A stretch of DNA of 41,245 nt from a virus, in the IMG/VR virus record IMGVR_UViG_3300022745_000072, positions 1 through 41,245 of that record. One strand, given 5' to 3'. This document shows, piece after piece, positions 8,703-16,560 of the stretch. Position 1 is the first letter of the stretch. Each line of letters begins with the position of its first letter. A program made the position numbers and the translations under genes. A model generated the notes under the pieces. The model had not been told where the DNA came from and did no database searches. It saw only the letters and a program-made list of their open reading frames with translations.

Positions 8703-9094
8703 TGTGCAAAGTCCGTTTCGAGCAACACCCAGACGTTGAACGCGCCCGCATTACCAAGCGCCGGAATCACTTCCAGATAGTCATCGACCGCGATTTCAGA
8801 TAGCACGGGGAACGATGCCGCATACAGGGCTGCCGTGCCGTCCGTCTTGTTCTGCGCAATCAATGGTCGGTACCATTGCGACGTGTTCCCCGCAGGGAGC
8901 GTCAAGATACCAAGCGATGGCGCATTCGACCCTGCCGTCTTGACGGTGACTGTCGTGGTGGCGGGTTGACTCTGATAGTCGATATACACCCCCACCACGC
9001 GCCCGTTCCAGTTGCGGCTGGTCTTCACATCTGCCGTCGCTGAGCCGTTCGATCCCACCAGCGTACAAGCGATTTTTGCCGTTGAAATAGGCAT
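8699..9094 (-). CDS. Virion structural protein (131 aa)
   Basis: The protein is beta-rich, opening with MPISTAKIACTLVGSNGSA and containing RNWNGRVVGVYIDYQSQPAT. No family is recognised. It lies between the capsid group and the connector, so a head decoration or fibre protein is plausible. The MPIS N-terminus is shared with the tail-tip gene at 531-1091. Confidence 0.65.
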   Translation of the reverse strand: MPISTAKIACTLVGSNGSATADVKTSRNWNGRVVGVYIDYQSQPATTTVTVKTAGSNAPSLGILTLPAGNTSQWYRPLIAQNKTDGTAALYAASFPVLSEIAVDDYLEVIPALGNAGAFNVWVLLETDFAQ

Positions 9095-9103
9095 AAATCC
9101 CCC

Positions 9104-9499
9104 TTACGCCAATGTGAAGTTGACGTTGGTCATCACGTCCCATTGCCCGTTACGAGCAACCAGCGTGATCGAGTTGTTGGCGGCTGCCGATGCCGTCGCG
9201 GTTCCGCTTGAACCTTTGCGGTTGAAGCCTTGCGGGCAGGTGATGGCATGGGCGAATGCGGTTTCGGAAAAGACCATGATGATCTTTCCATCGTCGCCTG
9301 TACCGTACGCACCTGCGACCGGAGCCGCAAGCGTCAAAGCTGCTGCTGAACCCTTGGTGATCACAACGGTTTTGACCACACCTACGCTCGATGGCAAGGT
9401 GATGACCCCGTCTGCCGAAAGCAATTGGAGCGCATCAGCACTGCTGACGATGGCTCCGCTTGCCACTAGATTTGTTACGTTCGAGTCGCCTGCTGGCAT
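9104..9499 (-). CDS. Head-region beta-module protein, paralogue of the fibre-like gene at 39556
   Basis: The protein is 131 residues. From about residue 30 to the end it is highly similar to the C-terminal part of the protein at 39556-40029. Both contain VFSETAFAH, GFNRKGSSGTATASAAANN, LVARNGQW, and end in FTLA. The shared part looks like a trimeric fibre or decoration module with small-residue strands. GGAAGG is placed about 8 bases before the ATG. The upstream flank is the inserted HNH segment. Confidence 0.7.
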   Translation of the reverse strand: MPAGDSNVTNLVASGAIVSSADALQLLSADGVITLPSSVGVVKTVVITKGSAAALTLAAPVAGAYGTGDDGKIIMVFSETAFAHAITCPQGFNRKGSSGTATASAAANNSITLVARNGQWDVMTNVNFTLA

Positions 9500-9513
9500 G
9501 TTATTAGCCTTCC

Positions 9514-9533
9514 ACCCTGAGACAGGGTATAAT
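9514..9533 (+). promoter_or_regulatory. Candidate promoter of the HNH gene with overlapping inverted repeat
   Basis: A consensus -10 box TATAAT lies at 9528-9533. No good -35 is visible (TTAGCC at 9504-9509 with an 18-base spacer is weak). A perfect 6-bp inverted repeat, ACCCTG-aga-CAGGGT at 9514-9528, runs into the -10 and could be an operator. Transcription would begin near 9540, at the foot of the structured leader. Confidence 0.4.
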
Positions 9534-9537
9534 ATGC

Positions 9538-9615
9538 GTGTGGACTAGAACGGCCTCATGAACCGTTTGAACGGCTAACTCTGTGAGCTTGTCCACACTC
9601 CCAAACACAGAGTTA
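9538..9615 (+). promoter_or_regulatory. Pseudoknot-capable 5' leader of the HNH gene
   Basis: Two perfect pairings interlock. GTGTGGAC (9538-9545) pairs with GTCCACAC (9591-9598). TAACTCTGTG (9576-9585), which lies inside that loop, pairs with CACAGAGTTA (9606-9615) outside it. This is the topology of an H-type pseudoknot. A small hairpin CCGT-TTGA-ACGG lies in between, and a second AACGG copy (9549-9553) offers an alternative partner for CCGTT (9563-9567). The last helix ends just before the GGAG ribosome-binding site (9619-9622) of the ATG at 9633. A translation-controlling RNA is inferred. Confidence 0.5.
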
Positions 9616-9632
9616 CACGGAGACAACTTCAT

Positions 9633-10295
9633 ATGACAGACATTCAGGTAAAGCGCTGCAAGATTTGCGGCGAAATAAAACCTATTTCCGAATTCTACAA
9701 AAAGCGTGATTGTGCCCTTGGTGTTACTCCGGAGTGTAAGATCTGCCGTTGCTTGAAAGACGGATTTACCCCGCGCACATTCCGCGAGAAACTTCCCGAA
9801 GGCCTGAAGCGGTGCAAGCATTGCCAACGCGTTCTTCCTGAGACCCCTGAATATTTCTCCCGAAATGCACATTGCCATAACGGCCTTTTCGCGATTTGCA
9901 AAGAGTGCCGCGCTAACAAACGAAATGCTGAATACCAGAAGTCTCCCGAAATGCGCGTGCAAACCATTCAACGCAGTAAGGACTGGCGTAAACGCAACCC
10001 CGACAAACGTCAAGCGCAAGTCTGGATTCAGAACCGCCGCAGACGAGCAAGACGGGCGCAATCCACAGGCAAACATACCGCGGCAGACGTACGCAACCAA
10101 TACAACGCTCAACAAGGACGCTGCTACTGGTGCGATGTTTTGGTTGGTGATATTTACCACGTCGATCACGTTATCCCCTTATCTCGTGGCGGCTCCGATG
10201 GCCGCGAAAACATTGTTATTTCTTGCCCCTTCTGCAATGTCAGCAGAGGGGACAAGCTCCCTAGCGAATGGGGCAAAGGAGGGAAGCTTCTATAA
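9633..10295 (+). CDS. HNH homing endonuclease (free-standing)
   Basis: The protein is 220 residues and on the opposite strand to every neighbour. Residues 1-90 hold two zinc-ribbon units (CKICGEIKPISEF with CKICRC; CKHCQRVLPETPEYF with CKECRA). A basic helical linker follows. The HNH core is at about 155-210: CYWCDV, HVDHVIPLSRGGSDGRENIV, CPFCNVSRGDKLPSEW. These supply the zinc pairs and the metal-binding His and Asn positions. It sits between the capsid gene and the next head gene, so it is probably a mobile endonuclease acting on phage DNA. The start has GGAG 10 bases upstream. Confidence 0.9.
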   Translation: MTDIQVKRCKICGEIKPISEFYKKRDCALGVTPECKICRCLKDGFTPRTFREKLPEGLKRCKHCQRVLPETPEYFSRNAHCHNGLFAICKECRANKRNAEYQKSPEMRVQTIQRSKDWRKRNPDKRQAQVWIQNRRRRARRAQSTGKHTAADVRNQYNAQQGRCYWCDVLVGDIYHVDHVIPLSRGGSDGRENIVISCPFCNVSRGDKLPSEWGKGGKLL

Positions 10296-10297
10296 CC

Positions 10298-10318
10298 GTA
10301 CGCCATTAAACAGCGTAC
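10298..10318. repeat. Hairpin at the HNH/capsid gene junction
   Basis: GTACGC (10298-10303) and GCGTAC (10313-10318) form a perfect 6-bp stem with a 9-base loop. It lies between the convergent stops of the HNH gene and the capsid gene. There is no T-tract, so it is not a standard terminator. It may mark an end of the inserted HNH segment or slow transcripts from either side. Confidence 0.4.
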
Positions 10319-11223
10319 TAGTTATTTACAAATGTCCAGCGCCAGTCAGTAAAGCCGAAACCATAACGCATACGGGCGATCCAAGTGGCAAAAACGCTGG
10401 TGTCTTCCTGCTTCAGATGCACGTCGAGCGGCACGCGGTCTTGCCAGAACAGCTTCTGCTTCATGAGCACGCTGTCCACCAAGAACCAACGGGTGGTCGA
10501 GGTCAGGAACGGCCACACGATGATGTTGTACGCGCCCTGCCGTGGGTTGTCTGCACGGTTGGCAGTCGTCGGATCGCCGCTGGACAAAACTGCCTGACGG
10601 GCAGCGTATTCCAGCGCAGGTGGGACGATCAGGGTGTCGGGCATCGCGCCGATCAGACCACCCTTGTCATCCGTGTAGGCCCACATGGCCAAACGGGACG
10701 TTTCGATGTTGGCCGGAGTGAGGGTCAGCGAACCAGCGTTCGACTGGGTGCCGCTCACGTCAGGGGCGTTCGGGTGCGAGGCCGAAGCCAACGCCACGCC
10801 ATCGCCGCCCAAATAGGAAGCGCTGGTTGCGTTGTTGAACACCGAGGCCGCGTCGGTTTCCATCTTCAAAGCAGCGCTGTCACCGAGCATCATCGTCGGA
10901 TTGACGATGTTGTTGTATAGGTTGTCTTCGAGGAATTCACGACGGATCGGCAGCTCGACGGCGAACGTTTGGTTCTGGATGTTGGTCTTATACCCACGGT
11001 CATAGCCGACTGTCGAAGGCTTGCCCGTTGCGGAAAAGTTGTTCCAAGCATCCAGAGCCACCGCGCCAAAGTTTTCATAGTGTTCCGTGTCCTTGATGGA
11101 CGACAGAACGTTGAAGATGGACGGGCGCAGCGATGGACGGCGGTTAAATCCCAGCCAGAACCATTCGCGAATGCCGGGTTCGAGGGCATCAGCCCATGCT
11201 TGACTAACAAGAGGTGCAGGCAT
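10318..11223 (-). CDS. Major capsid protein (HK97 fold, Mu gpT-like)
   Basis: The protein is 301 residues and follows scaffold and decoration genes. It lacks an N-terminal protease-processed delta domain, consistent with the separate scaffold gene. Motifs resemble the Mu-type major head subunit: an N-terminal WFWLGFNRRPSLRPSIF region, FAVELPIRREFLEDNLYN, LIVPPALEYAARQ (typical P-loop/A-domain phrase), and a C-terminal VFATWIARMRYGFGF. A ribosome-binding site AAGGA precedes the ATG. Confidence 0.85.
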   Translation of the reverse strand: MPAPLVSQAWADALEPGIREWFWLGFNRRPSLRPSIFNVLSSIKDTEHYENFGAVALDAWNNFSATGKPSTVGYDRGYKTNIQNQTFAVELPIRREFLEDNLYNNIVNPTMMLGDSAALKMETDAASVFNNATSASYLGGDGVALASASHPNAPDVSGTQSNAGSLTLTPANIETSRLAMWAYTDDKGGLIGAMPDTLIVPPALEYAARQAVLSSGDPTTANRADNPRQGAYNIIVWPFLTSTTRWFLVDSVLMKQKLFWQDRVPLDVHLKQEDTSVFATWIARMRYGFGFTDWRWTFVNN

Positions 11224-11250
11224 GTTTCAGTATTCCTTTTATAGCTCTTG

Positions 11251-11685
11251 TTAGAGCGCCTTGTTGTTGATGTGCTTGCCAACGTTGAATGTGACCAAGG
11301 TTTCGTCGATGTTGTTGGTCTTGGTAGCCCACACCACGAATTCCTTGTTGCTCGACGCGGCAACGGTCTGCGCGCCGGTTGCGCCGCTGATGTCCAGTGT
11401 CGCACCCTTGACGCGGGCGTTGTTGTCGTACACGCCGTAGATGGCGTCTTCATCGACAATCACGCGATACTGGGTGGTGTTGGCGGTTCCGGCTTTGGTT
11501 TCCAGTACCAGCCCGACAAAAGTCGTGGCGGCAGTGGCACCCAGTACCAGCTGACCGTTGGTCAGAGTGACCAGATCGCCCGCGCTCAAAGTGGCGGTAG
11601 CGTTGGTCTTGATGTTTTGGATCGTGGGGTTTTGAGCCGCACCACGACGCCCGCGAAAACGAAATCCAAGGCTAGTATCTGCCAT
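11251..11685 (-). CDS. Head decoration-like protein (144 aa)
   Basis: A 144-residue protein between scaffold and capsid genes, where decoration proteins usually lie. After a basic N-terminus (FRFRGRRG) it is strand-rich with Thr, Ala and Val, including SAGDLVTLTNGQLVLGATAA, which resembles the beta-tulip pattern of decoration proteins (DUF2190-like). The function is inferred from position and composition. Confidence 0.68.
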   Translation of the reverse strand: MADTSLGFRFRGRRGAAQNPTIQNIKTNATATLSAGDLVTLTNGQLVLGATAATTFVGLVLETKAGTANTTQYRVIVDEDAIYGVYDNNARVKGATLDISGATGAQTVAASSNKEFVVWATKTNNIDETLVTFNVGKHINNKAL

Positions 11686-11714
11686 GATCCCTACTCCCTA
11701 TCTGTGTTCGTTCG

Positions 11715-12311
11715 TTATTTGCCGCGCAAGGCTTGCGCTTCGGCAAGACGTGCCGCGTAGCGCTCCGGCGTGAGGCCCATCGCCTGCGCAATCTGAATCT
11801 GATCGGCACTCAGCGCCACGGCCTTCACACCGCTTGGCGATGCACCCGATCCACCTGCGCCCGCATCAAGGTTCGGCGCGCGTCGATTGCTGAGCAACGC
11901 TGAATTCTTGTCCAGCCATTCGCTGAGCTTCAACGGTTCCAGTCCATCGGGCACCAGACTACGCATTCCTTCAGGAATAGCGGCGATCCGGGCGTCCAGA
12001 CTTTGCTGGAAAGCCGTCTGATAGGCTGCCGCTTTCTGCGCTTCGGTTTGGACCCGTGCGAATTCGGCGGTCTGCTTCTCGTAAAGCTCTTTGAACTTGC
12101 CTTGCTCTTTGAGCAATTCCTGTTCGCGCAATTGCTCTTCGCGTTCCCGTACCGTCAAGCGTTCTTCGAGCGCCTGCGCCTTGATGCGGTTCTGCTTGGC
12201 TTCTTCGCGCAATTGCTTGATGAGCGCTTGCGTTTCTTCAGCCGTGTGTTGAGTAGCTTTGGCTTCTGCCCCGTTATCAGCCCCTTCAGGAGCCTTGATT
12301 TCATCTGCCAT
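11715..12311 (-). CDS. Capsid scaffolding protein
   Basis: The protein is 198 residues, highly charged, with a long coiled coil (about 25-100: KQLREEAKQNRIKAQALEER and REEQLREQELLKEQGKFKEL), then a helical C-terminus (QIAQAMGLTPERYAARLAEAQ). The size, composition and place just upstream of decoration and capsid genes are typical of phage scaffolds of the 'phage minor structural GP20' type. No protease domain is visible. Confidence 0.82.
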   Translation of the reverse strand: MADEIKAPEGADNGAEAKATQHTAEETQALIKQLREEAKQNRIKAQALEERLTVREREEQLREQELLKEQGKFKELYEKQTAEFARVQTEAQKAAAYQTAFQQSLDARIAAIPEGMRSLVPDGLEPLKLSEWLDKNSALLSNRRAPNLDAGAGGSGASPSGVKAVALSADQIQIAQAMGLTPERYAARLAEAQALRGK

Positions 12312-12334
12312 GGTTGCGGTTTCCTTCTGGATTC

Positions 12335-12532
12335 CTATAGTCTCTGGTCAAGTAGCTTGGCCAGTTTATCGATAAGTAAAGAGTTCGGATTCGCTTGCAC
12401 TTCGGCACCCTTGAAAAACTCGGCGTGCTCTTGTGCAGCCTCTACGGTTCGCCGCTCGTCGCGGTTGAGAGACAAGCGCCAATCCTGCTGAACAGGAGCG
12501 GGCGCGGATTTGGCTACAGGTTCGGGCTTCAT
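12335..12532 (-). CDS. Small head-region protein (65 aa)
   Basis: The start at 12532 (MKPEPVAKSAP) overlaps the upstream stop as ATGA, so I prefer it to a longer frame. A proline-rich lead is followed by two short helices (NRDERRTVEAAQEHAEF; LLIDKLAKLLDQRL). It lies between head morphogenesis and scaffold genes. No family is recognised. Confidence 0.6.
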   Translation of the reverse strand: MKPEPVAKSAPAPVQQDWRLSLNRDERRTVEAAQEHAEFFKGAEVQANPNSLLIDKLAKLLDQRL

Positions 12533-13122
12533 TTGTTTTTCCCTAGCGGAATCACCAGCGGATTCCATGTCTCGGATCGGTCGACGCACGTCGGGCAATG
12601 GTCCGCCTCGCCTAACTCCCACGTTGCATTCACATTGCCTTGTCCGTCATACTCAAGGTTCCAGTTGCATTGGCAATTGCTCAGGCACTCGGTCGAACCA
12701 TCGCGCGGCATGGCGGGCAAATCCAAGTCAATCGCCTGATCCCAGTACACCGACTCGCTCGACTTGGCATAGAGCGCCGAACGACTGGTGATGAAGTCGA
12801 GGCTTGCGCCCTCTTCCACCACGGCATCCTCGATATCTTGGGCGAACTTGTCCAGATACTTGTACTGGTCAAGGATCTTGTCTTGCAAATCCTTGAGTTC
12901 GTCCATGGATAACGGCGTGTCTGACCCTGCAATCGCCTGCTGCAGGAAGCTGGTCCGGATGGCGTCTTGCATTTGCGAGTGCCAATCCTCAAGCGAGAGC
13001 GTGCCATGCAACAAGTCCTCGCTCAGCGTTTCCATACGCTTTGCCCACTGGTTAGCGATGGCATCGGTTTCCTCCTGATCGCCATTCACCGGGTAAGGCC
13101 CGACAGGGTGCGACTTTGCCAT
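12529..13122 (-). CDS. Head morphogenesis protein (Mu gpF/SPP1 gp7-like)
   Basis: The 197-residue protein directly follows the portal gene, the usual location for this family. The helical N-terminal part (WAKRMETLSEDLLHGTLSLEDW) and C-terminal cysteine cluster (CLSNCQCNWNL ... HCPTCVDRSETWNPL) match minor head proteins with a zinc-binding tail. Its start overlaps the portal stop by one base (TGATG). Confidence 0.72.
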   Translation of the reverse strand: MAKSHPVGPYPVNGDQEETDAIANQWAKRMETLSEDLLHGTLSLEDWHSQMQDAIRTSFLQQAIAGSDTPLSMDELKDLQDKILDQYKYLDKFAQDIEDAVVEEGASLDFITSRSALYAKSSESVYWDQAIDLDLPAMPRDGSTECLSNCQCNWNLEYDGQGNVNATWELGEADHCPTCVDRSETWNPLVIPLGKNK

Positions 13123-14903
13123 CAGCCCGCCTTAACCATCTTGCGATGGAGCGCCGTGACTGCCGCTACTTCTTCGGGCGTGATGGGATGCACCGTCAGC
13201 GCTTGACCGGGTGGCAGCTTCTTGCCGCTGCCCTTGATGGCAGGTTTGTTCGCGCTTGGCTTGCTCGGCGAGTTCACTTGTGCGCTAGGCGTTCCGTCCG
13301 TCGCCTTCACCGTGTCGCCTTGCGCCCCGATATCAATCGGCGCTTCTTTCACGCTCACGGTGCCCTTCATCGGGTTGACTGATTCCATGAGGGCAGGCGC
13401 TTGTGCGGCAGCCTCTTTCTGTTCCGCCATGATCGAAGCAATCTTTTCTTCGTCGAGGTCAAACACGTTGGCCGTCGCTTTGAGCGTCTGTTCGTGGCCC
13501 CAAATCACATCCATCATGACGGCATTCTTGACGACTTCCGAGTCGTTGCGCAGTTCAGCGCTACGCCAAACCGTACGGAAGCGCTTATAGGCGGGTGGTT
13601 GCTGTACGCCAAATGCCGCTTGAATGCGATGCGACAAGTCGCCAACTTGCTCCCAACTTGCGCCGGCGCGGGTTTGGAACGCACGCACTTTGCCGAGCAG
13701 CCCTACTTCGAGCTGCTTCAGGTATTCGCCGCTCTTGCCGCCGCTGCCGATCAGGTCGGATGAGGGCGTGCGCGTAATGTCGGCAATCAAGTGCCGCTCT
13801 TTATCGATGATTTCGAGGATCGGCCCCATGTCACCAGCGGCTAACCGCGTCAGGTCGGCAATCTGTCCTTGCTCAATCGGCGCGCCCGAGCTAATCGTGT
13901 AAATCATGGCGGGTGTGATGGTAGCGGGCGGCTCATGTCCCCGCGCAACGAGGATCGAGAACGCCGTCAGTTCGGCAATCATCACCGCCGAATAGTTGAA
14001 GCGGTTGAGCGCGTTCTGTGGGCTGATCGCATTGCGCAGCTCACTTACGCCGAAGTTATGCCGTCCACCGTTGCGAAAGTGAATGACTGGAATGCCAAGC
14101 GGTTTGCCGCTTCGATCCGTCCATGGCAGAATGTGCGTCGTTTCTCCTTCTTCGATGAATGGCTCAAACGAGTTTGTGCCCATGGCCTGATACTTTTCGA
14201 TCCGGTCTGGGTAATAGACGTTCGCTCGAATGGCAAACTGAAACTGCGTGAGTTCGGTGGGTGTTTGGATCTGCCACACCTTGATCGCCGCTGCCATTTT
14301 CGGAATGTTGCGGCTTGGGTAGTAAGCCAGCATCCCAGTACTGCCGTCGAAAGCTTCCTCGAACGTCCAGCGCACACACTGATCGTCGTTGTCCCAACTC
14401 GCCATCAAATAAGAGTCGGCGTCGCGGATGGCGGCTTGATGGATTTCGCCTTGCAGAATATCGAAGCGGTTGCGCTCCATCACGTCTTGGATCCATGCCG
14501 CAGGGTTGCGTGTGGGATCGCTCAGGATGTCATCGCTATTTGCGTCACCATCACCCGCATCGGCCATCATCGGCAGCTTGGCTTGCGCTTTCTTATCTTC
14601 CAACGCGTCGATCGATTGCACGATGCACCGATCAGCCATGGTGTTGACCACGCTTGGCATCAGGTTAAGTGTGAAGCCATCGTCGGAATCTTGAATCCGA
14701 AGCAAGTTCTTCATTTCGGTATTCAATCCGGCATCGTGATCGCCGTCGAAATACTTGCGGAAGCGCAACACCCGCTTCGAGCGCACGCGTTCCTCGTTCA
14801 CCCAGAACAGCGACGCCTTGAAGATGGACGACAAGCGCAGCAGGTCGAGATAGTAAACAACCGTTGGTTCAGTCGATTGTAGGGTGTTGGTTGCTCCAAA
14901 CAT
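13122..14903 (-). CDS. Portal protein
   Basis: This 593-residue protein follows the large terminase directly. It has the wing/stem layout of SPP1 gp6-like portals: a hydrophilic N-terminus with KYFDGDHDAGL, a central FRNGGRHNFGVSELRNAISPQNALNRF helix region, then TRTPSSDLIGSGGKSGEYLKQ. It ends in a low-complexity Lys/Pro/Ala segment. The start shares one base with the terminase stop at 14903. Confidence 0.88.
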   Translation of the reverse strand: MFGATNTLQSTEPTVVYYLDLLRLSSIFKASLFWVNEERVRSKRVLRFRKYFDGDHDAGLNTEMKNLLRIQDSDDGFTLNLMPSVVNTMADRCIVQSIDALEDKKAQAKLPMMADAGDGDANSDDILSDPTRNPAAWIQDVMERNRFDILQGEIHQAAIRDADSYLMASWDNDDQCVRWTFEEAFDGSTGMLAYYPSRNIPKMAAAIKVWQIQTPTELTQFQFAIRANVYYPDRIEKYQAMGTNSFEPFIEEGETTHILPWTDRSGKPLGIPVIHFRNGGRHNFGVSELRNAISPQNALNRFNYSAVMIAELTAFSILVARGHEPPATITPAMIYTISSGAPIEQGQIADLTRLAAGDMGPILEIIDKERHLIADITRTPSSDLIGSGGKSGEYLKQLEVGLLGKVRAFQTRAGASWEQVGDLSHRIQAAFGVQQPPAYKRFRTVWRSAELRNDSEVVKNAVMMDVIWGHEQTLKATANVFDLDEEKIASIMAEQKEAAAQAPALMESVNPMKGTVSVKEAPIDIGAQGDTVKATDGTPSAQVNSPSKPSANKPAIKGSGKKLPPGQALTVHPITPEEVAAVTALHRKMVKAG

Positions 14904-16132
14904 TACGCATACCTCCGGGTTTCAGCCACCAGCGGCTGCGATCCAAGCATCAGTTTGCTAATCCCCCACACCATCGCATCCATTCGGTTCGGCGAAGCAT
15001 CACCCGGCATCCACAAACACAGCTCATCTTCAAGGCCTGCGAAGTTGCCGACATGGTGCACGCGGTTCTGTTCGTAGAGTGCCGCCACTGGTTCGGCACG
15101 TGTGGCCTTGCCTCGGCTCGCATGTACGAGTTTTACAGTGACGGAGGGGTCGATTGTTTTGATGGTCAAACCCACCATTTCGCCGCCATTGTTGGATTCC
15201 GCGACGATGCAATCCGCCCGATGTTTGTGATAGGCACCCACTGCGGCCAGCGCCCATGTCTGTGGGCTGCCTTGCACCGTGTCATCGCTCAACACATACG
15301 CTTGCCGCTGTGTCATGCCGACTGTCACGATTCCTGCCGCATCGCCGCCACTGGTTGCCGATGGGTCAACACCCACCACCACCTGATCGAGCGTCGCCGG
15401 CTGCCGAGTGACGCGGTTGCGTTCGATCGTGTCACGTGTCCACATCGCACCGGGTGCCTGATCTACATCTTCGGCCAAAATCTCCATGCGATAGGACAAC
15501 GCGGTCATATCCCCAGCTAAATCGTTGATAGCGTCCTGCGAGATATACGGATTGTCGCGACTGGTGAACGTAAACACGCCCCAGCGCGGATCGGTGACGG
15601 CTTTCTTGAACATCTTGGCGGCGTGTTGCGGGTCACGTGCCTTAGACCGACTACGGCTGAGCAGGCTAGGAGGAGTATAAATAAAGACCGCACTTCCATT
15701 ATTGTCAGCCAGCATCGGTGCACCCACCACCCCCCACGCGTCCTCATCCATCAATTGCCATTCGTCCAGAATCAATTCATCGGCGTAATCGCCTCGCAAC
15801 GTATCGGCATTCCAAGCGGTCTTGGCTCGGATGCGTTGCTCAGTACCCGGTAACTCGATAATGTGGCGCGTCTCATTTTTATAGAACACGCCCGCATCAA
15901 TCGGCTCCGTTAAGGCGCGGCACACACTCACCCAAAACCGATCGATCTGTTCTTGCGTGGGAGCGGCATATAGCACACGCTTACCCGCTAAGAATTTCTC
16001 AACCGCTCGATTACCCACGCCCACGGTTTTTCCACCACGACGCCCCGCTCGCACAATCACGCGCGGCTTGTCACATTGGATAAACTCCGCTTGTTTCGCG
16101 TGCGGAATGGGGAGCGTGATCGTGTACGCCAT
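14903..16132 (-). CDS. terL: Terminase large subunit
   Basis: The 409-residue motor cuts and pumps phage DNA into heads. The ATPase shows Walker A RAGRRGGKT (28-36), Walker B LILDE (D123, E124) and coupling motif YTPPS (152-156). The nuclease shows D256 (VVVGVDPSATSGGD), E312 (AESNNGGE) and D385 (NRMDAM), the expected three acidic residues. The start shares a base with the small-subunit stop (TAATG). The protein is slightly short but complete. Confidence 0.95.
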   Translation of the reverse strand: MAYTITLPIPHAKQAEFIQCDKPRVIVRAGRRGGKTVGVGNRAVEKFLAGKRVLYAAPTQEQIDRFWVSVCRALTEPIDAGVFYKNETRHIIELPGTEQRIRAKTAWNADTLRGDYADELILDEWQLMDEDAWGVVGAPMLADNNGSAVFIYTPPSLLSRSRSKARDPQHAAKMFKKAVTDPRWGVFTFTSRDNPYISQDAINDLAGDMTALSYRMEILAEDVDQAPGAMWTRDTIERNRVTRQPATLDQVVVGVDPSATSGGDAAGIVTVGMTQRQAYVLSDDTVQGSPQTWALAAVGAYHKHRADCIVAESNNGGEMVGLTIKTIDPSVTVKLVHASRGKATRAEPVAALYEQNRVHHVGNFAGLEDELCLWMPGDASPNRMDAMVWGISKLMLGSQPLVAETRRYA

Positions 16133-16560
16133 TACTCAGCGCTTTCCTTCGATGGCTTCATGTTCTCGTACACCACCCGCAATTCAACCGGGCCACCTGC
16201 CGCGCCGGTGATTTCCTGACTCACGCGCTCACGGTATTCGGTGGGGCGCTTGGCTTTGAGCAGCAAAGACAACATCGTATCGCTGTATACGATCTCATCC
16301 GCCACATACTTACCTTGCGAATAGATGGGGCGCTTGACCCCATCTACAGCTCGACGATACGCTTCTGCTACGAGCGCCTCAGAGCCTGCCCATTCGGCCT
16401 CTTCCCACGCAGTGAAAAATTCTTTGTTCTCTTTCCGGTAGCGATAGGCTTGCCGCGGCGAAATATCGGCAGCCTTTGCCGCATGCAACACGACCCCATC
16501 CACCTCTAAAGCGGCAAGGAACGCTTTCGCCCAACGTGGCCAACCATTGACACTAGCCAT
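16132..16560 (-). CDS. terS: Terminase small subunit
   Basis: The 142-residue protein has the pattern of phBC6A51-like small terminases: an N-terminal helix (WAKAFLAALEVDGVV), a helix-turn-helix (AAKAADISPRQAYRYRKENKEF), an EALVAEAYRRAVDGV helix, and the LLLKAKRPTEYRERV segment before a disordered tail. AGAGGTG provides a strong ribosome-binding site. It directly precedes the large subunit. Confidence 0.88.
   Translation of the reverse strand: MASVNGWPRWAKAFLAALEVDGVVLHAAKAADISPRQAYRYRKENKEFFTAWEEAEWAGSEALVAEAYRRAVDGVKRPIYSQGKYVADEIVYSDTMLSLLLKAKRPTEYRERVSQEITGAAGGPVELRVVYENMKPSKESAE

Noticed and set aside
9538-9632. Group I or II intron in front of the HNH gene
   Set aside because: No interrupted exon exists on the plus strand and no intron core was recognised; the element looks free-standing.
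9504-10169. Minus-strand frame of 221 codons over the HNH gene
   Set aside because: The plus strand encodes a complete HNH enzyme with zinc pairs and catalytic motifs; the opposite frame has no motif and no start signal.
10298-10318. Rho-independent terminator of the HNH or capsid gene
   Set aside because: The stem is only 6 bp and no T-tract follows on either strand.
13869-14882. Long plus-strand frame opposite the portal gene (337 codons), and similar ones at 5585-6502, 9865-10920 and 4852-5673
   Set aside because: They mirror well-supported minus-strand genes, have His/Arg-rich shadow composition, no ribosome-binding site and no recognisable domain.
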